Assembly: GCA_013306675.1 (NCBI GenBank)
Contig: JABLUY010000073.1
Coordinates: 62,001 to 126,000, forward strand
DNA: 64,000 nucleotides
Reading direction: 5' to 3'
DNA from: Thraustochytrium sp. TN22
Lineage: Eukaryota; Sar; Bigyra; Thraustochytrida; Thraustochytriidae
The position numbers and the translations under genes were made by a program. The notes beneath the pieces are model-generated. The model searched no databases. It saw only the letters and a list, made by a program, of their open reading frames with translations, and was not told where the DNA came from. Positions within the stretch are counted from its first letter, which is position 1; each line of letters begins with the position of its first letter. This document shows positions 1-9,083 of the stretch, in pieces.

Positions 1-899
1 GAGGTCCAGAACGGGTCGATGTGGTACTCGCTGGTAGGCATGGCCAGCATGTTGACGCGCACGGTCGCGTTCCCCGAGGTGGTGGCCTGCGATAGGATGA
101 AGGCGTCAACCTCGCGCTGCACGGTCAAGAAGCCTGACATGAGGTACTGCTTCGCGTACTCCGTCTGGCCGCGGTCCAGGTCGTTCGTGGCCGTGGTGAG
201 CCGCGGCGAGGCGTACGGCACATTGAGCTTGGTCCCGCCTGTGTAGGTGGCTGTCCTGTTGACCCGGATCGTGTAGGCCCAGTTCGGGCCAGCTGACGTA
301 AAGACCACGGCCATGCCCACCCTGGGGCGCGCGGTCGTGCCGTAGGCGGCGTCCTGCACGTAGCTCTCTAGGTCCGCGCTGTCGTGGATGAGGTCTTGTA
401 CGACGTCAAAGCGATCCTGGGCGGCCAGCACCGGGTTGCGCGCCTCCCAGAAGCTGCGAAAGTCGGTGGCCGCCTGCGCCTGGGTGGCATTATCGGCGTC
501 GTTCGGGATGACTACGAAGCGGTTTGACTGGCACAGGCTGCCAAGCCCGCTCGTGAAGATGGCCGCAAGCTCGGCCGGCTCGCTGTCCGCGATGAGGTCC
601 GGGTGGCACGTGTACGCCATGTTGGACATGCCGTGTGAGATGAAGGGCACGAGCTGCGCCACGTACCATCCCGGTGACAAGAACTCAGTCGTGCTCGGCA
701 CCTGCAGCGTCTCGTTCACGTAGACGCCGGACGGCAGCACCTCCGGGTCGGTGATGGACTTGATGCCCACCAGCGCGAACATGAGCAGCAGCGGTATCGC
801 CACCTCCGCCAGGAGCCGCATCGGCTGCCGCGCTTTGATGAGCACCACCATGCGCAGCTGCGCTGCCAGCTGCGCCCCGAAGCTCGCACCGCGCGCCAT
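1..899 (-). CDS. ABCA-family full transporter, N-terminal part (cut by window edge)
   Basis: This is the first 299 residues of a full-size ABCA-type ABC transporter; the rest lies outside the window. The ATG chosen (codon 897-899) gives an N-terminus starting MARGASFGAQLAAQLRMVVL, aligned with the other two ABCA genes here. A first membrane segment (residues about 26-45, around IPLLLMFALVGIKSI) is followed by a large extracellular loop with conserved blocks such as TEFLSPGWYVAQL and MSGFLTVQREVDAFIL. It is closer to the neighbour at 1838-7738 than to the one at 9084-14768. ABCA proteins move lipids across or onto membranes; the substrate cannot be told from sequence. It is the most downstream member of a minus-strand head-to-tail array, so it probably arose by tandem duplication. 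Confidence 0.9.
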   Translation of the reverse strand, partial: MARGASFGAQLAAQLRMVVLIKARQPMRLLAEVAIPLLLMFALVGIKSITDPEVLPSGVYVNETLQVPSTTEFLSPGWYVAQLVPFISHGMSNMAYTCHPDLIADSEPAELAAIFTSGLGSLCQSNRFVVIPNDADNATQAQAATDFRSFWEARNPVLAAQDRFDVVQDLIHDSADLESYVQDAAYGTTARPRVGMAVVFTSAGPNWAYTIRVNRTATYTGGTKLNVPYASPRLTTATNDLDRGQTEYAKQYLMSGFLTVQREVDAFILSQATTSGNATVRVNMLAMPTSEYHIDPFWT

Positions 900-1837
900 C
901 TTGCCCCCTTCCTCGCCCTCCCTCGCTGCCACGCCGCCACGCGCCGCCGCGCCCGTTCTGGGACTGCCGCCACGACCTCCGAGTCGCCAGGTCCCAACTT
1001 GTCCTGTTACTAGTAGTGCAGCATTGCTGCGACCACATGAGCAAGCCTGGGTGTGGCCGTCTGTCCCGGCGCGTGCAGCGAGCGCGCAGCGCGCTCGGCG
1101 CTGGCAGAGCGGCGAGGCGCGTGGCGCGCGAGCGGCGCGGGCCGCCGTCCACGGTCCAGCGCAGACCGCGCAGAGCAGGCCGCGCGGCGCACTTCGCCGG
1201 TCTGCGGATCGTTGGGTCCGCCCTGATGATGGGCGCGGGACGAGCAGGGAGGCACCGGCGAGTCTGCGAGACTGCGATTGCGATGCGGTGCACGCGCTGC
1301 CGTCATGCCAGTGCAGTGCACGTGGCCGGAGCGCCGGGCGGGAAGTACACCGGGTGGCGGGCGGGCTGGCCCGGCCGTGTCCGGACCGGCCGAGGTGGGA
1401 GCTCGGCCGCGGCGATACAGGCGAGCGAGCCAGAGGTCGGCGCGGTGGACACAAGCGTGGACCGTCTTTGGTCGGCCAGGGGGTAACCCTTAGCACTGCG
1501 AGATGATCGAGATCGCGGAAAGGCTCCGAGTCGTGCATTGACAGTGGGATGTGGATACGCGCGGTTGTGCATGTGCTTGATGCGCAGTATTCGCTGCGCT
1601 GAAAACAAGACGTGTTCACGGCTGGCCCTCGCGTCAGCCGGCTTGCGCTCGCCGCCAAGCCAAGCTAGCTCTCGCGTCAGCTTGCGCGTGTCCCGGCACC
1701 GGCGGCAGCCATGCTTCGCCCAAGGAGTGCTGCACTTCAACTTCGTACTACCTACCTGCCATCCCGCCATGGTAAGATGTTTTCTCTCGCCACTTCGCGC
1801 GTTCGTAAGATGTTTTCTCTCTGGCTGGATGGTTAGG
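900..1837. other. Intergenic spacer between ABCA genes
   Basis: This holds the upstream region of the truncated ABCA gene and the 3' flank of the next. Several frames stay open in both directions, but they are arginine, alanine and serine rich and share no motif with known families, as expected of random GC-rich DNA. I see no RNA gene or clear promoter motif. Confidence 0.6.
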
Positions 1838-4800
1838 TTATGACTCATCCCGGCCGTCGACCAAGGCTTGGCGCGCGGCAAAGGTGTTGAAGATGTGCTC
1901 GAGCGAGGTGACCGAGAGGCTGTAGCCCTCGATGCCAGCCTCTTCGCGGGCGCCTTCGATGATGCCGAACATGTCCGAGAGGCGCAGCTCGTCGCGAGAG
2001 GGAAGGTTGATGCGGAGGCGGAGGCCGACGCGCTCCAGCAGCTTGTGACCGGGAAAGCGCTCGTCGAGAATCGTGACGAGGCGCTGGTAGGCGCGCTCGA
2101 CCAGAAGCCACTCGCCCAGGTTCTCGGCATGAATGGCGCCGCGGCCGACGGTGAGCTGCTGAAGGAGCGCCGCAGCACTGCCGTTTTCGCGAAAGCTGTT
2201 CTCGTAGAGGTCCCTGGCGCCAGCGCGCGTGACCGCCTCAAGGACGGCGTCGCGCGAAAGCGTGGCGCCAGGCTCGACGCCCAGGTCGCTGCGCAGCACA
2301 TCCGCAATGTTTTCCTCCGTGGGCACGCGCAGGTTCACCTCGAGCTGGAAGCCCTGGCCGTAGCGCGTCTTGAGACGGTGTGCCGTGCCCAGACACCGCA
2401 GGCGGCCGTCCACCATGATGGCGATGCGCGACGAGACCGCCTCGGCCTCCTCCATCGAGTGGGTAGTCAGCAGCACCGAGGTGCGCTTCGAGAGCCGTGA
2501 GACCACCTCCAGCAGGAAGCGGCGCGCCGCAGGGTCGACGCCGGCGCTCGGCTCGTCCAGCATCACGATCGCCGGCGTGCCGAGGCTGGCGATGGCCACG
2601 CTCAGCTTGCGCTTGTTGCCGCCCGAGTAGCTCATGGACAGCTTGTCGGCGTGCAGCGAGAGGTTCATCTCGCGCAGCGTGCTGTCGATGAGCGGCCGGA
2701 GGACGTCGTCCGGAATACCCTTGACGCGGCCGTAGAACTGCAGGTGCTCACGGCCCGTGAGACGGTCGAAGAGGGCGTCGAACTGCGGGCAGTAGCCGAT
2801 GGACTGCTGCGCGGCGACGGTGTCGCTAACAATGTCATGGCCGTTGATGCAGATCAAACCCGACGACGGCGGGTGCTCGCCAGATATCATCTGCATGGTG
2901 GTGGACTTGCCGGCGCCGTTGATGCCGAGGAGGCCAAAGCACTCGTGGCGGCGGATGCCGAAGCTGACGTCCTTGACGGCGACCTTGTCCGGGGTAATGG
3001 CCGTGCCCGGGTAAACCTTGCGCGCGTGCTGGAGGACGACGACGTTGTCCGCGTCGGAGCTAGACGTAGCTCTGCCCAGATCAAGCGGCTCAACGCGCTC
3101 GCGCTCGGCCAGCACGTCCTCGTCCTCCTCCTCGTCGCCGTGCAAGTTGGCGCCCTCGGCCGGACCCTTGGGCTCGGGCCGGTGCGCCGACGCACGAGGC
3201 GCGCGGCAAGGGGCGCAGGGCGCCGTGAGGCACTTGCGCAGGCAGCCCTGGCGGCCACAGCCCATGCCGCCCGGGCAGCACAGGCCGTTGCGGAACTGCG
3301 ACTGAAGCACGACGAGCAGGGCGGTGTAGGCGAAGCACTCGATAGCGAGATAGGCGACGTCGAGGCCAGCGACCTCGACGCTGAGCACGCCGTAGGAGAC
3401 CGGGTTGCTGGGGTCGCCGCCGCGGTCCTCGGAGTTGAGCAGATAGTTGATGATCTGCTGGTTGGCAATGTTGAGCAGGCCGTGCGCAAAGCAGAAGGAA
3501 GGCAACAGGCGGTAGATGTACATGAGGCTGTCGTTGGTCTCGTAGGTGGTCTCGATGAAGGACATGATGAAGGCGATGATGACCAGCACCATGCCGCCGA
3601 GCAGGTTGATGAGGATCATGCCAAACTGCGAGAACTTGCTGCTCTCGAAGAGAAAGGTGCAGCAGTACGTGAAGCTCGTCACGGCCATGCCATAGAGGAT
3701 GAAGATGAGCGCCACGGCGCCGAACTCTTCCTTGAAGGCTTCCACGTCAAAGGCGAAGAGGAGAATCCAGGCCAGCACCATGGGCACCAGGTAGGTGCAA
3801 ACGTCAAAGATCCAGTTGGCCGTCCAGTACGCAAGCGGCTTGATGCCGTTGAGCAGCTGCTGGTGCCAGCTGCGCTGCTCCTTCTCGCGCACGATGAAGA
3901 CCGCGAAGCCGGACGGAACAAAGGAGAAGGCGATGGCGAAGGCGAGGGCCGAGGTAAAGGCAGAGAAGCCTGCGATGATCTCTTCTTCCGCCTTGGTGCT
4001 GGGCAGCGGCTCATTGGTGACAGCGATGGTGTCCTCGGCGGCGGCTGTGGCGCCCTCCGCCCTGATGCGCTTGAGCAGCGCCTCGTTGGCGCGGTTCATC
4101 ATGAGCGGCGCGGCGTGAATGCCGGTGTAGTTGTACACGACGGTGTACTCGGTCTCGAGCGTGTCGAGCGGTGCGACCGGCGCGGGCCCGTAGACCTCGT
4201 CCGGCACGAGGCCGAAGAGCAGACCACCGTAGCGTGAGGCGGCGTGGGCGTCGCGAGTGTCAAGGAGGTCCTCCGAAAAGGCCGCCGTGGAGGCGTTGTA
4301 CTCGCTGCCCGCCGCGCAGGGCGCCGCCACGGAGTCGCCAAAGAAGGCCGAGACATCAACGTTCGCGCCGAAGATGTATGCAAGGTAGGCGCGGAGAGCG
4401 TCGTTGAGTTCGGTCGGCCTGCAGTACGTCGTCGTGGGACCAATGTCAGCCAGGGCGTCGTCGCGGTCAATGCGTGGCAAGGAGACGTCGGCCATCCAGG
4501 CGCGCGTGGCGTTGTCTGAGATGGACCCCCCCTCGCCTAGGTTGAAGGGCACCGGGTTGTCGAGACCATCGTTGTAGCCGTCCGTCGTCCCGCTGAGCGT
4601 GTAGGCCTCGGACCGCTCGCTGAAGCTGAGGCTGGTCGCGAGCAGGCCGAGCACAAGAAAGATGACCGGGATGAGGAGCTGGCAGCACCAGGCGCTGCGG
4701 TCGCGACGTACGTAGTGGAAACGCTTGAGCAGAATGGCCTTGATGTGCACCGCACTCGAGGACGCGCGTTGCGCCTGGAGCGCGCGCTTCTCCGGTTCCA

Positions 4801-7738
4801 CCTCCAGCATGAGGTCCTCGCCGCTCACGGCGCCGGTCTCCGCATCCTGCTTGCTTACGGGTGCGACGGAGGACCCGGCGTCGGCATCGCTGCTGGGAGG
4901 GGCGGCGGGGGCGGGGGTAGCGTCCTTGGCATCCATGAGCAGACCCGCGCCGTCGGTAACCAGGTCAGACTCGCCGGCGGAGTCTTGTGCATTGGCAGGA
5001 GAGGAGCCGCTCTCGAGGGTGTTGGAGAGGCGCGATGTGCCGCGCTCGAAGACATTGACCGTGCCCTCGGCCACGCGCAAGAACACGTTCTCCAGACTCG
5101 TCACGGAGATGCCCACGTTGACGATGCCCAGTCGGTCCGCGTTACGCTCCAGCTCCGCCAGCATGGCCTGGAACTTGGGCGACGCGCGCAGCGGCAGCTG
5201 CAACATGATCTCCGTGCCCACGTCCGAGAGCACCGCAGCCTCCTCGACGTGGCGCTGCACGATGCCGATGACCTCGCTGCGGTTCGCGTCCACGCCGTCG
5301 TCCGCCTTCTCGATGGTCATTTGGTAGCCGACGCCGAAGATCTTCTTCAGGTACAGGCTGGTGCCGATGCAGCGCAGCTTGCCCTCGCTCATGATGGCGA
5401 TGCGATCGCCCAGCAGGTCGGCCTCGTCCATGTAGTGCGTGGTCAAAATCACCGTGCGGCCCTCGCGGTGGCGCTCGATGGTCTTCCAGGTGAAGGTGCG
5501 GCTGTACGGGTCCTGGCCGCTGGTGGGCTCGTCCAGGATGACGAGCTTGCTGTCGCCCAGGAGCGCCAGGCCGAGGTGCAGCTTGCGCTTCATGCCGCCC
5601 GAGAGGCTCTTGGACAGGGTGTTGGTCTTGGGCGTGAGGCCAACCTCGGCGATCATCTCCCGAATGGCCTCCTCGCTCTTGGCTGCCGGCACGCCCTTGA
5701 TGCCAGCGTAGACGCGGAAGTGCTCGAGAACCGTGAGGTTGTTGAAGAGGATGTTCTGCTGCGGGCAGACGCCGAGCGAGCGGCGGATGGCGCTCATGTT
5801 ACTGCTGATGGGCTGGCCGTAGACGTAGGCCTGGCCTGCTGAGGACGGGATGACGCCCGTGAGCAGGTTGGACAGCGTGGTCTTGCCGGCGCCGTTGTGG
5901 CCGAGGAGCGCCAAGATCTGGCCCTCGTAGATGGTGAAGGAGACGTCGTCGACGGCGTGGACCGGGCCACGGTCCGTCTTGAAGGTCTTCGAGAGGTCGC
6001 CGATCATGACGCAGCGGCGGGCGGCGCGCAGGTCATTGAGCGTCTTGGGCACAGGCTCAAAGTTGGCGTTTTCGTCGGCGATGAGCGCATTTTCGACCTC
6101 GGCCTGCCGCTCGACAGCCAGACGGTAGGTGTTGCCGTCCACGAAGTCGTCGCCCTCCTCGCAAAAGAGGCAGCCACACATGCAGCACCACCAGCACTTG
6201 ATACGCGAGGCGCCGCCGACCGAGGGCAGGCAGGCATCGAGCCAGAGCGCCAGCAAGGTGTAGAGGAAGCAGTCGAAGACGAGCATGGAGATGCAGCTCA
6301 TGAGCGTGTAGCCATTGCTGGCGGACTTGGACGCGTTGTCCCAGGTGAGCGGCACGAGGCCGCCCTCGTACTCGACAAAGGGCAGCGTGCCAAGCGAGAG
6401 CGCGGCGGACGGGATGAGGCTGACGAGCAGCTGCGGCCCCACGGGCGAGGTGGCGTCGTTGAGCGGCGTTGCGAGGAAGTAGCCCACAAAGTACACGAGC
6501 ACGCCAACGACGATGGCCAGCGTGGTTCGCTGGAACATGGAGGCGATAAAGAGACCGAAAGATAGCGTGGCCAGCAGGTACAGCCACAGGTACACAAAGA
6601 CCACCCCGGTGTCCGCCAGGGAGAAGACGTTGATGGTGGTAACGCCGGTCAGAATAGCGGCCAGCAGCGTGAAGAAGACCATGTAGTAGGTGACCCAGGC
6701 CAGCAGATAGGCGTGCGGGCTGAGGCCCATGATGAACATGAGCTCGCGCAAGCGCGTCTCCTTGAGGCTGACGAGCTCCATGATGATCATGGCAAGCGGG
6801 TAGAGCAGTGCCAGCACGAGGAAGAGCGCAAAGGTCGTGCCGGCCGAGGCCCAGAATGGGTCGATGTTGTACTCGCTCGTGGGCATGGCCAGCAGGTTTA
6901 CGGTCACCGTCGCGTTGCCCGAGGTGGTGGCCTGCGACAGGATGAAGGCGTCCACCTCGCGCTGCACGGTCAGGAAGCCCGACATGAGATATTGAATTGT
7001 GTGGTCGGTCTGGCCGCGCTCCAGGTCGTCTGTGCTGATGGCCTGCCGCGGCCTTGCGTACGGAACGTTCTGACTGGGCGCGCCGCCGCCGTAGTTGGCT
7101 GTCCGGTTGACGCGGATCGTGTAGGCCCATTCTGGCCCGCCAGACGTGAAGACCACGGCCACGCCCAGCCGCGGCATGTCCGGCGTGCCGTAGTTGGCGT
7201 CCTTTACGTAGCTGTTCAGCTCTTCGTTGTCCGCAATCATCTCGTCCACATCGTCAAAGCGACCCTGCAGGCTGAGGATCGGGTTGCGCTCCTCCCAGAA
7301 GGCGCGAAAGTCCGCGGCTACCTGCACCTGCGCCGCATCGTCGGCGTCGTTCGGGATCACCACGAAGCGATTCGTCTGGCACAGGCTGCCGAGTCCGCTC
7401 GTGAAGATCGCCGCCAGCTCCGCCGTCTCGCTCTCCGTGATCAGGTCCCGGTCGCACGTGTACGCGATGTTGGAAAGGCCATGGGAGATGAAGGGCAGCA
7501 GCTGCGCCACGTACCAGCCGGGCGAAAGGAATTCCGTCGTCGTCGGCACTTGCTGCGTTTCATTCGTGTAGAAGCCCGCCTCCTGCACCTCCGGGTCCGA
7601 GATCGACTTGACGCCCACCAGCCCAAACGTCAGCAGCAGCGGGATGAAGACCTCCGCGAAAAGTCGCCCCGGCTGTCGCAGCTTGATGAGCACCACCATG
7701 CGCAGCTGCGACAGCACCTGCAGCCCGAAGCGCCCCAT
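1838..7738 (-). CDS. Full-size ABCA-family lipid-type ABC transporter
   Basis: A 1,966-aa intact ABCA transporter with the order TMD1-NBD1-TMD2-NBD2. A first membrane helix (about residues 27-45) precedes a large extracellular domain, then a cluster of helices at about 310-520. NBD1 has Walker A GHNGAGKT at 613, signature LSGGM at 712 and Walker B LVILDEPTS at 732. A charged linker follows, then the second membrane half. NBD2 has Walker A GINGAGKS at 1605, the ABCA-type signature YSGGNKRKL at 1704 and LDEPSAGVDP. All catalytic motifs are present, so it should be active; by family it would export or flip lipids at the plasma membrane or an organelle, substrate unknown. The open frame runs 25 codons further upstream to a GTG, but MGRFGLQVLSQLRMVV matches the paralogues, so the ATG at 7738 was used. 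There is no intron. Confidence 0.95.
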   Translation of the reverse strand: MGRFGLQVLSQLRMVVLIKLRQPGRLFAEVFIPLLLTFGLVGVKSISDPEVQEAGFYTNETQQVPTTTEFLSPGWYVAQLLPFISHGLSNIAYTCDRDLITESETAELAAIFTSGLGSLCQTNRFVVIPNDADDAAQVQVAADFRAFWEERNPILSLQGRFDDVDEMIADNEELNSYVKDANYGTPDMPRLGVAVVFTSGGPEWAYTIRVNRTANYGGGAPSQNVPYARPRQAISTDDLERGQTDHTIQYLMSGFLTVQREVDAFILSQATTSGNATVTVNLLAMPTSEYNIDPFWASAGTTFALFLVLALLYPLAMIIMELVSLKETRLRELMFIMGLSPHAYLLAWVTYYMVFFTLLAAILTGVTTINVFSLADTGVVFVYLWLYLLATLSFGLFIASMFQRTTLAIVVGVLVYFVGYFLATPLNDATSPVGPQLLVSLIPSAALSLGTLPFVEYEGGLVPLTWDNASKSASNGYTLMSCISMLVFDCFLYTLLALWLDACLPSVGGASRIKCWWCCMCGCLFCEEGDDFVDGNTYRLAVERQAEVENALIADENANFEPVPKTLNDLRAARRCVMIGDLSKTFKTDRGPVHAVDDVSFTIYEGQILALLGHNGAGKTTLSNLLTGVIPSSAGQAYVYGQPISSNMSAIRRSLGVCPQQNILFNNLTVLEHFRVYAGIKGVPAAKSEEAIREMIAEVGLTPKTNTLSKSLSGGMKRKLHLGLALLGDSKLVILDEPTSGQDPYSRTFTWKTIERHREGRTVILTTHYMDEADLLGDRIAIMSEGKLRCIGTSLYLKKIFGVGYQMTIEKADDGVDANRSEVIGIVQRHVEEAAVLSDVGTEIMLQLPLRASPKFQAMLAELERNADRLGIVNVGISVTSLENVFLRVAEGTVNVFERGTSRLSNTLESGSSPANAQDSAGESDLVTDGAGLLMDAKDATPAPAAPPSSDADAGSSVAPVSKQDAETGAVSGEDLMLEVEPEKRALQAQRASSSAVHIKAILLKRFHYVRRDRSAWCCQLLIPVIFLVLGLLATSLSFSERSEAYTLSGTTDGYNDGLDNPVPFNLGEGGSISDNATRAWMADVSLPRIDRDDALADIGPTTTYCRPTELNDALRAYLAYIFGANVDVSAFFGDSVAAPCAAGSEYNASTAAFSEDLLDTRDAHAASRYGGLLFGLVPDEVYGPAPVAPLDTLETEYTVVYNYTGIHAAPLMMNRANEALLKRIRAEGATAAAEDTIAVTNEPLPSTKAEEEIIAGFSAFTSALAFAIAFSFVPSGFAVFIVREKEQRSWHQQLLNGIKPLAYWTANWIFDVCTYLVPMVLAWILLFAFDVEAFKEEFGAVALIFILYGMAVTSFTYCCTFLFESSKFSQFGMILINLLGGMVLVIIAFIMSFIETTYETNDSLMYIYRLLPSFCFAHGLLNIANQQIINYLLNSEDRGGDPSNPVSYGVLSVEVAGLDVAYLAIECFAYTALLVVLQSQFRNGLCCPGGMGCGRQGCLRKCLTAPCAPCRAPRASAHRPEPKGPAEGANLHGDEEEDEDVLAERERVEPLDLGRATSSSDADNVVVLQHARKVYPGTAITPDKVAVKDVSFGIRRHECFGLLGINGAGKSTTMQMISGEHPPSSGLICINGHDIVSDTVAAQQSIGYCPQFDALFDRLTGREHLQFYGRVKGIPDDVLRPLIDSTLREMNLSLHADKLSMSYSGGNKRKLSVAIASLGTPAIVMLDEPSAGVDPAARRFLLEVVSRLSKRTSVLLTTHSMEEAEAVSSRIAIMVDGRLRCLGTAHRLKTRYGQGFQLEVNLRVPTEENIADVLRSDLGVEPGATLSRDAVLEAVTRAGARDLYENSFRENGSAAALLQQLTVGRGAIHAENLGEWLLVERAYQRLVTILDERFPGHKLLERVGLRLRINLPSRDELRLSDMFGIIEGAREEAGIEGYSLSVTSLEHIFNTFAARQALVDGRDES

Positions 7739-7925
7739 GGTTGCGACCCACTTAGGACACGCCCCGCGGGTCCCGTTGGACAGATGTGCAGATTTGAAGG
7801 CGAGCGTATGCACGGGGGGACCGACGGATGCTCTTGCGAGCTTCGCGACCGCGCCGAGCGAGCTTCGCGCCCGCGCCGAGCGAGCTCAGGCTTGCAAGCT
7901 TGCGCAAGCTCGGGCGGCCGCTCTA

Positions 7926-7947
7926 GCGAGCGAGCGAGCGAGCGAGC
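7926..7947. repeat. GCGA tetranucleotide microsatellite
   Basis: About five and a half perfect copies of GCGA, in the 5' flank of the ABCA gene that ends at 7738. Confidence 0.9.
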
Positions 7948-8374
7948 AAGCACGGCCACTGCAGGGACGCGCGCGTGATCCGTTCAAACTGGCAGCCTGA
8001 AACGAGGTCGCGCGCCGCTTGCGCGCCGCTCACGCGCGCACGAAGCGGGCGCGCACGCACACGCGTCGCTGCGCGCCGCCGCCTGCCGCCCCTGCTCCCG
8101 CGGCGCGTGCGCACGCGCCTCGCCGGGACGCGGCAAAAGCCGCCGGGCGCCGGCCGGCCTTGTCTGCTTTTCGTTCTGCGCGTCTCCAAGTCGCTGAGCG
8201 CCGGTCCTGCCAGGCAGCCGCTACCAGGTTCCGCAGGTCCCGGCACCTCTCTCCTCCGCTCTCGTCGGCCGCGGCCTCGCTCCCTTGCCAGCGCCTTCGC
8301 CGCGCCGCCGCGAGCGTCGCCTCGATCGGGGTCTGGCCGCCGCGCCGCGGCTGTCGCGCGCCGCGCCGCGGTTT

Positions 8375-8398
8375 GAATTCGAATTCGAATTCGAATTC
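8375..8398. repeat. Four perfect tandem GAATTC palindromes
   Basis: Four uninterrupted copies of the 6-bp palindrome GAATTC sit in otherwise very GC-rich spacer DNA. Every register is self-complementary, so the tract could form a small cruciform or bind a dimeric factor. It may equally be a chance microsatellite. Confidence 0.95.
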
Positions 8399-9083
8399 TG
8401 CTCCTCATCACGGTCAGAGCGGCCGGAGCGAACGAACTCCCAGTCCCAGTTCAAGCACCGCGCGCTTGGGCTCGCGCAGCGGCTCAGGCTCACTCACAGT
8501 CATCAGATCAGGCTCGGCAGCCGGCTAGCGCTGCGCTGCGTGCGCAGGCGGCTGGCTTGTGATGCGCGGTACGGTTGCGATCTTTGCTTCGCCTGCCCGG
8601 CTGGCTGGCCGGCACTGGATGGGCAGCAGCTTCTTCGGAAGCTTCAAGAGCCTGCAAGTGCCGTGGGCTGTGAACCTGCGGTGGTAGTCCGCCCCGTGCA
8701 GTGGGGGCCTGCGCGCGCGCTGCGTTCTGCTTTCGGCTCGCGTGCATTGCGCACTGCGCAGCCCAGGTTGGATGCGCGGTGGCGTCTTCACTCTTCACCT
8801 GCGATGCGCTGCGATGCTAGCATAGGCTGGGACGGTCTGGCGACGGACACAATGCAGGCGGAGCGACCATGCAGGCAGGCCTCGGAGGGGGGGGGCGTGG
8901 TGCTGGACACAACAAGTACGAGTGGAAGATCAGATTCTGGACCGATAATTCCTGCCAGTGGCCTACGCAGCTAACTTAAAAATTTTGTCATGCATGACTC
9001 GGCCATGGCCACGGCCACGGACGGCGGCCCCGGCTACGCTGCCACTTGGCCTGGCTGGCAGCGACTGGCAGCGACTGGCATGA

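Larger units (their letters stand above)
7739..9083. other. Intergenic spacer with simple repeats
   Basis: This spacer lies upstream of one ABCA gene and downstream of the next. It carries GCGA and GAATTC tandem repeats (listed separately), GAGCGAGCTT-like repeats near 7850-7900 and a short doubled GGCAGCGACT near 9055-9080. No coding signal was accepted on either strand. Confidence 0.6.

Noticed and set aside
1303-2307. Minus-strand frame of 334 codons overlapping the ABCA 3' end
   Set aside because: It reads the ABCA coding strand in the wrong frame; Ser/Arg/Ala-rich and without homology.
2651-4237. Long plus-strand open frame of 528 codons opposite the ABCA gene
   Set aside because: It is antisense to strongly conserved ABCA sequence and has Arg/Ala/Val/Glu-biased composition without motifs, a GC shadow. 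The same holds for the antisense frames at 6713-7978, 11322-12890, 21966-23762, 36702-37847, 42535-43854, 54622-56748 and 59497-60927.
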